A stretch of DNA of 64,000 nucleotides from CAZDQL01 sp964507325. GTDB lineage: Bacteria; Planctomycetota; UBA1135; GCA-002686595. The notes beneath the pieces are model-generated. The model made no database searches. It worked only from the letters and a program-made list of their open reading frames with translations, and was not told where the DNA came from. The stretch spans positions 11,625 to 75,624 of the forward strand of contig CAZDQL010000021.1 in assembly GCA_964507325.1 (NCBI GenBank), written 5' to 3'. This document shows positions 51,369-60,651 of the stretch, piece by piece. Made by a program: the position numbers and the translations under genes. Each line of letters starts with the position of its first letter. Positions within the stretch are counted from its first letter, which is position 1.

Positions 51369-54300
51369 GCCGGCACCTCCTCGGAGAAGAAGGCATCGAT
51401 TTGCGCCGCGATCTGTTGATCGGTGAAGTGCCGCGAGGCGATCGCCCCGGATGGACACCACGCGGCGCAGGTTCCGCAGCCCTTGCACAGCGAGGCGTTG
51501 ATGCGGGCGACCATCTCGCCCGCGGCGATTTCCTCCAGCTGCGGCGCCTGGAAGTCGCAGATCGTGACGCACTCGCCGCAGGCCCGGCAGCGCTCCTCGA
51601 CCACCGCGGCAACCGCCGGATCCTGGGTGACCGAATCGTGGGCCAGCAGCACCGAGGCCTTCGCCGCCGCGGCCGAGGCCTGCGCGACGCTGTCGACCAC
51701 GTCCTTGGGACCCTGCACCGTGCCCGCGAGGAAGACCCCTTCGACGGCGGTCTCCACCGGCGCCAGCTCGGGGTGCCGCTCGAGGAAGAAGCCGTCGAGA
51801 CCCAGCGGGGTCTTGAGCATCTCGTGGAAGCGGCTCGTCTCCGGCTCGCGCGGCCGCATGCCCACGCCCAGGACCACCAGGTCGGTGGGGACCTCCAGCG
51901 GTCGGTCGAGGAGGTCGTCGTAGCAGCGGACCGCCTGGGCCCGTCCCTCCCCCACCACCTCGGGCTTCTGCCCGGGGGGCACGCGGATGAACAGCACGCC
52001 CACGCCCCGTGCCTCGCGGTACATCTCTTCGGCGCCGGTCGAGATGGTGCGGATGTCCCGGTGGAAGACCGTCGTGTCCACGCCCTGCTCGGCCAGGCGC
52101 ATCGCCTGCTTGATCGCCGTCGGGCAGCAGTACCGGGAGCACCCGCTGAAGCACTCGGAGTCGCGGGAGCCGACGCACAGGATGAAGCTGGCGTTCTTGG
52201 GGACGTGCCCGTTGATGCGAATCCCCGTCTCTTCCGCCGCGAAGCAGCGCTCGATCTCCACGCTGGTCAGCACGTTGGCGAAGCGGCGATACCCGAATTC
52301 GCCGGTCGGGTCGTAGAGGTCGGCGCCGACGGCCAGGATGATCGCCCCGATCGAGAGCTCCTTCGCGTCAGGGCCGCTCAGCCGGGCCTGGAAGTTGCCC
52401 ACGAAGCCGGTGATCTCCTCCACGTCGCTGTTCAAGAGCACCTCGGCCCCGCTCTCCTTCAGCCGGCGGCACTTCTCCTTCAGGACCTCGGAGGCGCGGC
52501 GCATGTTCGGGTACATGTGCTTCAGGTCCCGGCCGGCGAGACGGCCGCCGAGGCGGCCGGCCTTCTCGACCAGCGTCACGGGGAAGCCCTGCTCGGCCAG
52601 GTCGGTCGCCGCCTGGATGCCGGCGATCCCCCCGCCGATCACCAGGGCAGCGTTCTCCATCGGCACCTGCCCCTCCTGCAGGGGCTCGAGATGCAGCGCC
52701 CGTGCGACGCCCATGCGGATCAGCGTGCGCGCCTTCTCCTGCGCCAGCGCTGGATCGCCGGTGTGCACCCACGAGCACTGGTCGCGGATGTTCACCATCT
52801 CCAGGAGGTAGGGATTGAAGCCGATCCCCGCCAGCGCGCCGCGGAAGACCGGCTCGTGTGTGCGCGGCGTGCAGGCCGCCACCACCACCCGGTTCAGATC
52901 GTGCTCGCGAACCAGCTCGATCAGCGCGTCCTGTCCCGTGGAGGAGCAGGCGAACATGTCGTGCACGGAGACCACCACCCCGGGGAGGGTGCCGGCGAAC
53001 TCGGTCAGCTCTTCGATCCCCAGGACGCCGGCGATGTTGATACCGCAGTGGCAGACCATGACCCCCATCCGCGGCGGCCCGGAGAGGTCGAGGGGCTCGA
53101 CCTCGGGCTCCTGCTCTTCGATGCGGTCCCCGGTCAGGAAGAGCTGCGCACGCGCCGCCGCCGCCGAGGCCTGGGCCACGCAGTCGGGGATGACCTGCGG
53201 CCCCATGGCGCTGCCGCAGACGTAGACGCCCTCGCGCGAGCTCTCCACCGCCGAGATGGCCGGGTCCTCGCGGGCGAAGAAGCCGTAGTCGTCCGTCTCG
53301 ATCCCCAGGACCTCCGCCAACTGGTTGGCGCCGTCGTTGGGCGCGGCGGCCACCGAGAGCACCACCAGGTCCGCTCCGATGCGCCGTTGCTCGTGGCCCA
53401 GGGTGTCCTCCACGAAGACCTCCAGGCCGCCGTTCTCGGCGGCCTGCTCGATCTTGGCCGGGCGGCCGCGCACGTACTCGGCGCTCTTCTCGTCGAAGGA
53501 GCGCTGGACGAAGTCGTCGAAGCCCTTGCCGAAGGCGCGCAGGTCGGTGTAGAGGATGCTCACCTCTTCGACGTCCGGATCGTGCTGGCGGATCAGCATC
53601 GAGTCCTTGACCGCGTTCATGCAGCAGAAGCGGCTGCAGTACGGACGCCCTCCCTCGCCGCGCGCACCCACGCACTGGATGAAGACGATGCGCCGCGGCG
53701 TCACTTTGTCGGACGGCCGCACCACGTGGCCCCTGGTGACCCCCGAGGGGTTCAGCATGCGCTCCAGCTCGAGGCTGGTGATCACGTCGGGAAAGCGGCC
53801 GTAGCCGTAGTTCCCCAGCGCCCGGGCGTCGAACTCCTGGAAGCCGACCGCGACCAGGATGGAGCCCACGGCGAGCTCGAGCTCCTCCGGCGGCATGTCG
53901 AAGTCGATGGCGTCGACGTCACAGGCGTCCATGCAGTGCGGACAAACCAGGATCTTGCCGTTGAGGCAGGAGTCGCGGTCGATCACGTAGGAGGCCGGGA
54001 CCGACTGGGGGAAGGGGCGGTAGATCGCCTTGCGCGCCTTCAGGCCCTGATCGAACTCATTGCCGCCGACCTGCGGACAGGCGTCCACGCACAGGCCGCA
54101 GGCCACGCACTGATCCTCTATCACCCAGCGCGGGTTCTTGCGCACCTTGACGGTGAAGTTCCCCGGCTCGCCGTCGCAATCGACGACCTCCGCGCAGGTG
54201 ACCACCTCGATGAGCGGATGCCGACCGGCATCCATCGCCTTGGGGCCGAGTATTCAGATGGCGCAGTCCATGGTGGGGAAGGTCTTGTCGAGCTGGGCCA

Positions 54301-54493
54301 TTCGGCCGCCCAGCGTCGGAGACTTCTCCACCAGGGTCACGCGCACCCTCGCGTTGGCGAGGTCCAGGGCCGCTTGGATCCCGGCGATCCCGCCGCCGAT
54401 GACCAGCGCCCGTTTGGGCTCACTCGGGCCCTCCGGCTCCTCGGAGACCTCGGGGGAGGGCGATTCGCTCAGCGCGTCTTCTGGTTCGATCAT
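51365..54493 (-). CDS. hdrA: Tandem HdrA protein, probable selenoprotein (in-frame TGA at 54254-54256)
   Basis: Read through one TGA the protein has 1042 residues. The first HdrA unit starts directly with the FAD Rossmann fold (ALVIGGGIAGIQAALD), followed by DCAI-U-ILGPK (Cys77-x-x-Sec80), CVACGLCVDACP, GFQ/FIQCVGAR and a long FAD part. A second unit starts near 400 with the N-terminal cluster domain (VCHCGINIAG), then a second VIGGGIAGIQAA. In it the Cys-x-x-Sec motif is replaced by YPNMRRASEVL, so only the first unit keeps the redox pair. The end has CRACGECVTICD and CKGCGTCAAWCP. It follows korC by 28 bases and its stop overlaps mvhD. The downstream hairpin supports Sec. Confidence 0.9.
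54216..54233 (-). promoter_or_regulatory. SECIS hairpin of the tandem hdrA gene
   Basis: GGAUGCC-GGUC-GGCAUCC on the coding strand is a perfect 7-bp stem with a GGUC loop that starts 28 nt after the UGA, the same distance as in the other hdrA. The two genes share 16 of 16 central bases here although the surrounding codons differ, so the hairpin is either conserved by function or kept from a duplication. Confidence 0.88.
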
Positions 54494-54521
54494 GGGAGTT
54501 CCGTCCGATCTGCAGTCGAGC

Positions 54522-55094
54522 TCACCCCTGGACGGGGGCGATCTCGACCTCCACTCCGTACTCCTTCTGGGCGTGGGAAAGCCCCGCCTCGAATGCTCTG
54601 ATGTTCAGGTCCTCGGTCCCCGCGGGGACCGAGTCCAGCACGGCCTGGCGCATGTGCTCGCTCGAGACCACGTCGCTGACCGCGGAGAGGAAACCGATCA
54701 TCACGATGTTCTGGACGATCGAGCGTCCCAGCGACTCGGCGATGCGCGTGGAGGGGATCCCGAAGGCCTTCTGCCCCTCCATCAGCTCGGGCTCCACCAG
54801 GTCGCTTTCGTAGAGGAGCGTGCCGTCCGGTCCGAGCAAGCTCCCGTGCTTCGCATAGCCGTCCCGCGACATCGCGATCAGGATGTTCGGCTTGCGCACG
54901 TAGGGGTAGAGGATCTCGGTCTCGGCGACCACCAGCGTCGAGCTGCAGGAGGCTCCCCGCGCCTCCGGCCCGAAGCTCTGCATCATCGTGGCGTGAATGC
55001 CGGCGTACACCGCGCAGGCTCTACCGATGATGATGCCCGAGAGGACCACGCCCTGGCCACCGAAGCCCGTGATGCGAATCTCAGCCCGTTGCAT
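54522..55094 (-). CDS. korC: 2-oxoacid:ferredoxin oxidoreductase, gamma subunit
   Basis: The protein has 190 residues and matches the gamma domain of 2-oxoacid:ferredoxin oxidoreductases (GFGGQGVVLSGIIIGRA at the N-terminus; SFGPEARGASCSSTLVV near 40-57; LDL-type C-terminal helix). It completes the Kor complex with KorA, KorB and KorD. The gene order D-A-B-C is that of oorDABC in Helicobacter, which favours 2-oxoglutarate, but branched-chain acids are possible. The start overlaps the end of korB by 14 bases. Confidence 0.92.
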   Translation of the reverse strand: MQRAEIRITGFGGQGVVLSGIIIGRACAVYAGIHATMMQSFGPEARGASCSSTLVVAETEILYPYVRKPNILIAMSRDGYAKHGSLLGPDGTLLYESDLVEPELMEGQKAFGIPSTRIAESLGRSIVQNIVMIGFLSAVSDVVSSEHMRQAVLDSVPAGTEDLNIRAFEAGLSHAQKEYGVEVEIAPVQG

Positions 55095-55989
55095 GGATCA
55101 ACCCTCCTTCGGGGGGCATGGGGACGTACTCGTCGCCGAAGAGCTCCCGGTAGTGCTCCTGCATCCGATCGAGGAAGGTCGGCTCCTCCTGATCGACGAA
55201 CTTCCCGCAGACGAGGTCGTCCTGGAATTTGATGCCGAGCTCGCGAGTGTCCGCTCCGTTGCGGATCTCCGAGTTGTCGTGGTAGTAGCGCATCAGGTCC
55301 AGCCCCGTGCCCAGCCGGTTGAGGCGTGCGTAGAGCGTCGAACAGGGAGCGATCACCTCGATGAAGCGGAAGCCCCGGCGTTCGAGAGCCTCGCCGAAGG
55401 ACTTGGTCAGGCGCCGGATGTGTAGGCAGGTCCAGCGCGCGACGTAGGTCGCCCCGGCCGCCGCCACCAGGTGGGGCAGGTTGAAGGGGCGCTCGTAGTT
55501 GCCGAACGGCATGGTGGAGGACTTCGCCGTTGGCGGAGTGGTGGCCGCGTTCTGGCCACCGGTCATGCCATAGATGAAGTTGTTGACCAGGATCACCAGC
55601 AGGTCCTGGTTGCGCCGGGCGGCGTGAATCAGGTGGTTCCCACCGATCCCGGCCAGATCCCCGTCGCCGGAGAAGACGGTGACCAGGAGCTCGGGGCGGC
55701 CCAGCTTCAGCCCCACGGCGAAGGGCACCGCCCGGCCGTGCGTGCTGTGGAAGGCGTCCAGCTTCATGTAGCCGGCCACCCGCCCGGTGCAGCCGATGCC
55801 GGAACACACGGCCACCTTGTCCAGGTCGACCCCGGTCTCCTCCAGGGCCTTGGCGTAGCACTTGACCACGGTGCCGATGCCGCAGGTCGGGCACCAGATG
55901 TGCGGGATGCGGTCCATCCGCAGGTACGGAGCGATGGGGTGCGCCGGCTCCGTCCCGCTCTCGAGTGTCGGCATGTCGGTGGTACTCAT
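55081..55989 (-). CDS. korB: 2-oxoacid:ferredoxin oxidoreductase, beta subunit (thiamine-binding)
   Basis: The protein has 302 residues. WCPTCGIGT (about 33-41) supplies Cys ligands and the thiamine diphosphate motif is GDGDLAGIGG...NNFIYGMTGGQ (about 108-147). It decarboxylates the 2-oxoacid and passes electrons through an Fe-S cluster to ferredoxin. It starts at ATG 55989 overlapping the korA stop (ATGA). Confidence 0.94.
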   Translation of the reverse strand: MSTTDMPTLESGTEPAHPIAPYLRMDRIPHIWCPTCGIGTVVKCYAKALEETGVDLDKVAVCSGIGCTGRVAGYMKLDAFHSTHGRAVPFAVGLKLGRPELLVTVFSGDGDLAGIGGNHLIHAARRNQDLLVILVNNFIYGMTGGQNAATTPPTAKSSTMPFGNYERPFNLPHLVAAAGATYVARWTCLHIRRLTKSFGEALERRGFRFIEVIAPCSTLYARLNRLGTGLDLMRYYHDNSEIRNGADTRELGIKFQDDLVCGKFVDQEEPTFLDRMQEHYRELFGDEYVPMPPEGGLIHATG

Positions 55990-57143
55990 TGGGCTGCCTT
56001 CACGATTGCCTCTGCGATGTCCTCGGGGTCGTGCGCTTCACCGCCGCTGTGCTGAACGGCCCACGCCTCGGCCCGATCGCCGGCGCAGCGCTCGACCTCC
56101 AGTACGACCTGACCGAGGTTGATCTCGGGGACCACGAAGGCCTTGACCTGCTGCGAGAGCTCGCGGATACGCCGCTCCGGGAAGGGCCAGACGGTGATCA
56201 GCCTCATGAATCCCACCTTGACGCCCTTCTCCCGGGCCAGCTCGATGCCCATGCGCGCGACGCGGGCGGTGATGCCGTAGGCGATCACGACCACATCGGC
56301 GCCCTCGACCTCGACTTCCTGCAGATTGATGATCTCCTCGGTGCTCAGCGAGATCTTGTCCACCAGGCGCCGGACGAGCTTGTCCTGGCATTCCGCGCTC
56401 ATCACCGGATAGCCGCGCTCATCGTGGGTCAGCCCGGTGGTGTGGAAGCGGTATCCGTCGCCCGCCCGCGCGAACTCCGGGACCATGTTCCCGTTGGTCG
56501 CGTAGGGCCAGTACTCGTCCGGGGTCTTGTCGGTCAGGACGCGCGGGACGATCTCGATCTCGTTGGCCTCCGGGATCACGACCTTCTCGGTCATGTGGCC
56601 CACGCACTCGTCCATCATGACCAGCACGGGGACGCGGTAGGTCTCGGAGAGGTTGAAGGCGTCGATGGTCAGATCGAAGGCTTCCTGGGGGGACTGCGGC
56701 GACAGGGCGATCAGCTCGTAGTCCCCGTGGGACCCCCAGCGAGCCTGCATCATGTCCGCCTGACCCACCATCGTCGGCAGGCCCGTGGAGGGCCCACCCC
56801 GTTGCACGTTGACCACCACACAGGGGGTCTCCATCATCGCGGCCAGGCCGATGTTCTCCATCATCAGGCTGAAGCCGGGGCCGCTGGTGACGGTCATCGA
56901 CTTGGTGCCCGTCCAGGAGGCCCCGACCACGGCGCTCATGCTGGCCAGCTCGTCCTCCATCTGGATGAAGGTGCCGCCCATCTTGGGGAATCGTTTCGCG
57001 ATGCGCTCGACCACCTCCGTCGAGGGGGTGATCGGGTATCCCGCGACGAAGCGACAGCCGGCGGCCATCGCTCCCTCGCCACAGGCGAAGTCACCATCGA
57101 GGTAGTGGACGCCCGTCAGCACGCCTGCAGGATCGGTTTTCAC
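55986..57143 (-). CDS. korA: 2-oxoacid:ferredoxin oxidoreductase, alpha subunit
   Basis: The protein has 385 residues and contains the pyruvate:ferredoxin oxidoreductase domain I pattern (DGDFACGEGAMAAGCRFVAGYPITPSTE, about 13-40; TVTSGPGFSLMMENIG; QRGGPSTGLPT). It binds the oxoacid and CoA together with KorB. It begins with GTG after a strong AAAGGAGG site, 40 bases from korD. Confidence 0.95.
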   Translation of the reverse strand: MKTDPAGVLTGVHYLDGDFACGEGAMAAGCRFVAGYPITPSTEVVERIAKRFPKMGGTFIQMEDELASMSAVVGASWTGTKSMTVTSGPGFSLMMENIGLAAMMETPCVVVNVQRGGPSTGLPTMVGQADMMQARWGSHGDYELIALSPQSPQEAFDLTIDAFNLSETYRVPVLVMMDECVGHMTEKVVIPEANEIEIVPRVLTDKTPDEYWPYATNGNMVPEFARAGDGYRFHTTGLTHDERGYPVMSAECQDKLVRRLVDKISLSTEEIINLQEVEVEGADVVVIAYGITARVARMGIELAREKGVKVGFMRLITVWPFPERRIRELSQQVKAFVVPEINLGQVVLEVERCAGDRAEAWAVQHSGGEAHDPEDIAEAIVKAAQ

Positions 57144-57183
57144 TTGGTGCCTCCTTTGCCAATACGCGGCCTTCGAGCGGCTT

Positions 57184-57486
57184 TCATTCGGCCGCTCCGC
57201 TCACCACCGTCCCCCCGTCGGAGCCGGTCGCCGCCGACTCCAGGCAGAAGATGGCGAAGTCCGGACAGATCGCCTCGCACAGATTGCAGTTGACGCACTC
57301 GCCGTGCTTGACGACCTCTGGTGGGTGGTAGCCCTTCCGATTGAAGCGCTCCGACATCACCAGCACGTCCTTGGGACAGTACTCGACGCAGAACGCGCAG
57401 CCCTTGCAGCGATCTTCGACGATATGGACCTCCCCACGGGGGATCACCACCTCGTCGATGTCCAGTGGTTTCCGCCACAGCTCCAT
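57184..57486 (-). CDS. korD: 2-oxoacid:ferredoxin oxidoreductase, delta subunit (2x[4Fe-4S] ferredoxin)
   Basis: The protein has 100 residues with two clusters: CKGCAFCVEYCPKD (about 27-40) and CVNCNLCEAICPDF (about 65-78). It carries electrons from KorAB. AGGAGG precedes the ATG. It is 13 bases after the GNAT gene and 40 bases before korA. Confidence 0.93.
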   Translation of the reverse strand: MELWRKPLDIDEVVIPRGEVHIVEDRCKGCAFCVEYCPKDVLVMSERFNRKGYHPPEVVKHGECVNCNLCEAICPDFAIFCLESAATGSDGGTVVSGAAE

Positions 57487-57499
57487 CTCGGCGTACCTC

Positions 57500-58096
57500 C
57501 TACTCGTGCATCGGGTTGTAGTCCGACACCAGTTCTTCCATCGCGTCCCAGACGTGCCCGATCTCGTTGCACATCACGACCAGATCCCTGCGGAAGCCGT
57601 GGGCGTCCTTCACCCGTCCGCTCAGCACGGCGTCCTGTTGGAAGCCGATGCCCTCGAGCAGCCGTCGGGCTGAGACCTGGTTGTCAACGAGGTGAGCGAT
57701 GAGCTGGTCGAGACCCAGGGTCACACCGGCGCGAACGAGCGGTTTCACCAGCAGCTTCCCCAGGCCCCTCCCCTGGAAGTCTGGAGCCACTGCGACTCGG
57801 ATCTCGCCGACGTGAGCCGACCAGCCCGACTCCCGGCGGTAAAGGGTTGCGCTGCCCACGACCCGGTTCTCGCTCACAGCGATCATGGGCACGGTCTGTT
57901 CGTGCTCGAGCCTCCAGATGTACAGATCGATCCAGTTCTCCTTGGTGACGTCATTGCGCAGGTACATGCGGTCTCCCTCGGGCAACTCGGCCCAGAAACG
58001 CTGGAGGAGACTCGCGTCCACGGGCTCGAATGCGCGGACCTGCACCTTGGTGCCGTCACGAAGGGCCACCTCTTCAGGTGAGATGTAGATCTTCAT
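57500..58096 (-). CDS. GNAT-family N-acetyltransferase
   Basis: The protein has 198 residues with the GNAT acetyl-CoA-binding signature around 105-120 (VAPDFQGRGLGKLLV, R/QxxGxG/A) and the second strand AHLVDNQVSARRLLEGIGFQ. It is the first gene of the operon, 13 bases before korD, so it is co-expressed with the oxidoreductase; protein acetylation of the complex is a possibility but unproven. ATG 58096 follows AGGAGGGCTC. The divergent Fic gene begins 191 bases away. Confidence 0.85.
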   Translation of the reverse strand: MKIYISPEEVALRDGTKVQVRAFEPVDASLLQRFWAELPEGDRMYLRNDVTKENWIDLYIWRLEHEQTVPMIAVSENRVVGSATLYRRESGWSAHVGEIRVAVAPDFQGRGLGKLLVKPLVRAGVTLGLDQLIAHLVDNQVSARRLLEGIGFQQDAVLSGRVKDAHGFRRDLVVMCNEIGHVWDAMEELVSDYNPMHE

Positions 58097-58255
58097 GAGC
58101 CCTCCTGCTCTTCGCAGGGCCCCACGGGTTGCGGGGCGTGGCTCCCTTCTTTCAGCTTCTGGCGCCGTGTCGAGGGCAAAAGCGGCGAATCCGGGCGGTT
58201 TTCGTGGTATTCGCCCGGTGAGGCGCATTCGTGTACAATCGACTCAGCCGAGGAG

Positions 58256-58282
58256 GCGCAGGCCTTCCTCAAAGGCCTGCGC
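58256..58282 (+). promoter_or_regulatory. 11-bp inverted repeat just before fic
   Basis: GCGCAGGCCTT and AAGGCCTGCGC are perfectly complementary around a 5-base loop (CCTCA), ending 5 bases before the Fic ATG. As RNA the hairpin would bury the ribosome site and could block translation. As DNA it could be an operator. No ordinary Shine-Dalgarno site is visible between it and the ATG. Confidence 0.55.
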
Positions 58283-58287
58283 GCGTG

Positions 58288-59466
58288 ATGCAAAGCGCGC
58301 ACTACATCTGGCAGCTCCCCCGTTGGACCGAGGGATTCCAATGGGACGCAAGCCGGCTCCTGCCCCTCATCGGGACAACCAGACGCCGGCAGGGGAGGAT
58401 TCTTGGTCAAGCCGCCAGCCTCGGACCGGACGTGCGCAGCGGAGTCCGCGCCTCCGTGTTGGCCAAGCTGCGCGTGGACGTCCTCGCCGAAGAGGCGATC
58501 GCCTCCTCGGCGATCGAGTCGGAGAGGCTCGGGGAGCCGTCCGTGCGCTCCGCCATCACTCGGCAGCTCGGGATGATCATCGATGGGGCCCGGCCCGCCG
58601 AGCGTCACGTCGACGGCTTCGTCGAGGTGCTCTTGGACGCCACGACGAATCATTCGGCCCCCCTGACCGTGAGTCGGCTGCAGGGCTGGCAGGCCGCCCT
58701 CTTCCCTTCGGGCTTCTCGGGCATCAACCGCATCGCCGTCGGCGCCTGGAGGCGGCACCGCACGTCGATGATCCGCATCCCCTTCCTCTCCGGCGACGCC
58801 GAGATCTGCTATGAGGCTCCGCCCGCGGACGTGGTCTCGCAGGAGATGGAGCGCTTCCTCGACTGGTGGGAGGCTTCGGCCGAATCCGAGGAGGGACTGG
58901 TTCGCGCCGGAATCGCCCACTTCTGGTTCGTGAGCATCCATCCCTTCGACGACGGCAGCGGCCGGATCGGCCGGGCGATCACCGACATGGCCCTGGCCCA
59001 GGACGAGCAGTCGCCGATCCGCCTGTACGGCCTGTCGAGCCAGATCCTGGACGAACGCCACGCCTACTGCAGTGCCCTGAAGGAGGCGCAGACCTCAAAC
59101 GGGGACCTGACCGGCTGGCTGTGCTGGTTCCTGGAGTGCCTGGAGAGGGCGATGGCCAGGGCCGAGGGCCGGATCGAGCGCGCGCTGGCCAGGACCCGCT
59201 TCTGGCAGTGCCACGGCGGCGTGGCGTTGAACGAACGCCAGCTCACGGTGCTGAACATGCTGCTCGACGCCGGACCGGACGGGATCGACGGCGGCCTCTG
59301 TACCCGCAAGTACGTGAGGATGACCCGGGCGAGCCGGGCGACCGCCCAGCGGGAGATCGCCAACATGGTCCGCCAGGGGCTCCTGGTCCAGCGCCCCGGG
59401 GGAGGTCGGAGCACGAGCTACGAGGCGGCCTGGAAGATGAGCGGTCCCGGCCCCAGTTCACGCTAG
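58288..59466 (+). CDS. Fic-family AMP transferase with DUF4172-type N-terminus
   Basis: The 392-residue protein has an N-terminal DUF4172-like helix bundle and an inhibitory motif near residues 73-78 (SSAIES, with Glu77), as in class II Fic proteins. The Fic core is HPFDDGSGRIGR at 218-229, where His218 is the catalytic base. The usual Asn is Ser224 (HPFxDGNGR is typical), which may reduce or change activity. A C-terminal wHTH-like part lies near 330-375. Fic enzymes usually AMPylate target proteins. The ATG at 58288 is preferred because the family alignment starts at SAHYIWQLPRW. Confidence 0.88.
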   Translation: MQSAHYIWQLPRWTEGFQWDASRLLPLIGTTRRRQGRILGQAASLGPDVRSGVRASVLAKLRVDVLAEEAIASSAIESERLGEPSVRSAITRQLGMIIDGARPAERHVDGFVEVLLDATTNHSAPLTVSRLQGWQAALFPSGFSGINRIAVGAWRRHRTSMIRIPFLSGDAEICYEAPPADVVSQEMERFLDWWEASAESEEGLVRAGIAHFWFVSIHPFDDGSGRIGRAITDMALAQDEQSPIRLYGLSSQILDERHAYCSALKEAQTSNGDLTGWLCWFLECLERAMARAEGRIERALARTRFWQCHGGVALNERQLTVLNMLLDAGPDGIDGGLCTRKYVRMTRASRATAQREIANMVRQGLLVQRPGGGRSTSYEAAWKMSGPGPSSR

Positions 59467-59582
59467 CCGGGTGACTGCGTGCGAAGAGGAGAACTTCGGC
59501 GGCGAGTAGGGTAGGGTCCCGATTCTCCGGGGTGCTCCCCGGGGAGGGGACGCCTGGCCAATCTCGGGGGGAAGCTGAACGG

Positions 59583-60551
59583 ATGAAGACCTTGAGGCCC
59601 GTGTTCATCGTCGGTTGTGGGCGGAGCGGCACGACCCTCCTCGGCTCGCTCCTGGGAGGTCATTCCCGTTGCGTCGCGACCCCGGAGTCCCAGTTCCTCT
59701 TCAGCGTCTTCCTCACCCTCCCCCAGCCCTGGGGAAGAGAGTCCCAAGCAGCGGCCCTGCGGGGTTTCGCGTCCCACTGGAGGTTCCAGACCTGGAACAC
59801 GAGCCTGCCCGAGAACGGGTACCCGGATGAGCGTGTGAACTCCTTCGAGGATCTCGTTCTGGAGGTGGTCCGCGATTACGCGACGAGCGTCCAAAAGGGA
59901 GATGCCGAGGTCTGGATCGATCACACGGGAACACATCTCGCTTTCGCCATGTTGATCGTGGACCTCTTCCCGGCGGCGAAGTTCATTCATCTGGTTCGGG
60001 ATGGCCGGGCGGTCGTCGCGTCGATACGCAAGCTCGATTGGGGTCTCCACGACATCCACAGGGGCTCCCAATGGTGGGCCTCCCAGGTCGGGAACGGTCT
60101 CGCCGCCGAGCAGCTGTTGGGAGACAGACTGATCAGGGTCCGTTACGAAGACCTCGTGGCCGAGCCTGAGAAGACCCTCCGCAGCATCAGTGCCTTCCTG
60201 GAGCTGGATTGGGAGCCGGAGATCCTCTCGGGATCCGGTTTCGACTTGCCGACCTACACCGAGACCCAACATCGGTTGATCGGCGGCGAACCCGAGCCCT
60301 CTCGTATCTCAGCCTGGAAGGAGGAGCTCTCTGCGCGGGAAGTCGAGGTACTGGAGAGCGTCGCCGGCAACCTCCTTCCCTGCCTGGGCTACCCCACTGT
60401 CTACGGCCATCGAGCCCGGAGGGCAACGAAACCGGAGAAGCTGGCCTGGGTCCTGAAGGACATGGTCTTTCAGCGCCCGAGGGACCTGGTCAAGCGGTCT
60501 TGTCGGCGGCTGCCCCTGTTCCGCCGTGCGCGGCTCGGAGATCGATCCTGA
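59583..60551 (+). CDS. Sulfotransferase family protein
   Basis: The protein has 322 residues. A PAPS-binding 5' loop GCGRSGTTLLGSLL (about 11-24) and a 3' phosphate motif RYEDLVAEPEKTLRSI (about 187-202) are present. The family moves sulfate from PAPS to sugars or other hydroxyls. It is the reverse of the sulfatase activity encoded elsewhere and may act on a surface glycan. GGGGGAAGC precedes the ATG, though the site is imperfect. Confidence 0.88.
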   Translation: MKTLRPVFIVGCGRSGTTLLGSLLGGHSRCVATPESQFLFSVFLTLPQPWGRESQAAALRGFASHWRFQTWNTSLPENGYPDERVNSFEDLVLEVVRDYATSVQKGDAEVWIDHTGTHLAFAMLIVDLFPAAKFIHLVRDGRAVVASIRKLDWGLHDIHRGSQWWASQVGNGLAAEQLLGDRLIRVRYEDLVAEPEKTLRSISAFLELDWEPEILSGSGFDLPTYTETQHRLIGGEPEPSRISAWKEELSAREVEVLESVAGNLLPCLGYPTVYGHRARRATKPEKLAWVLKDMVFQRPRDLVKRSCRRLPLFRRARLGDRS

Positions 60552-60651
60552 CGACGGGCCCCAGCTCGGCGAGCCCGTAGCGAGTTCCACACCTGCGTGA
60601 CGGCGCGGTTCGCAGCGCAGGCTGGCTCGCGGAGCCGGGGAAGCGCGTCCT

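Noticed and set aside
51401..54601. Long plus-strand open frame opposite the tandem hdrA
   Set aside because: The minus strand carries Fe-S and FAD motifs; the plus strand has none.
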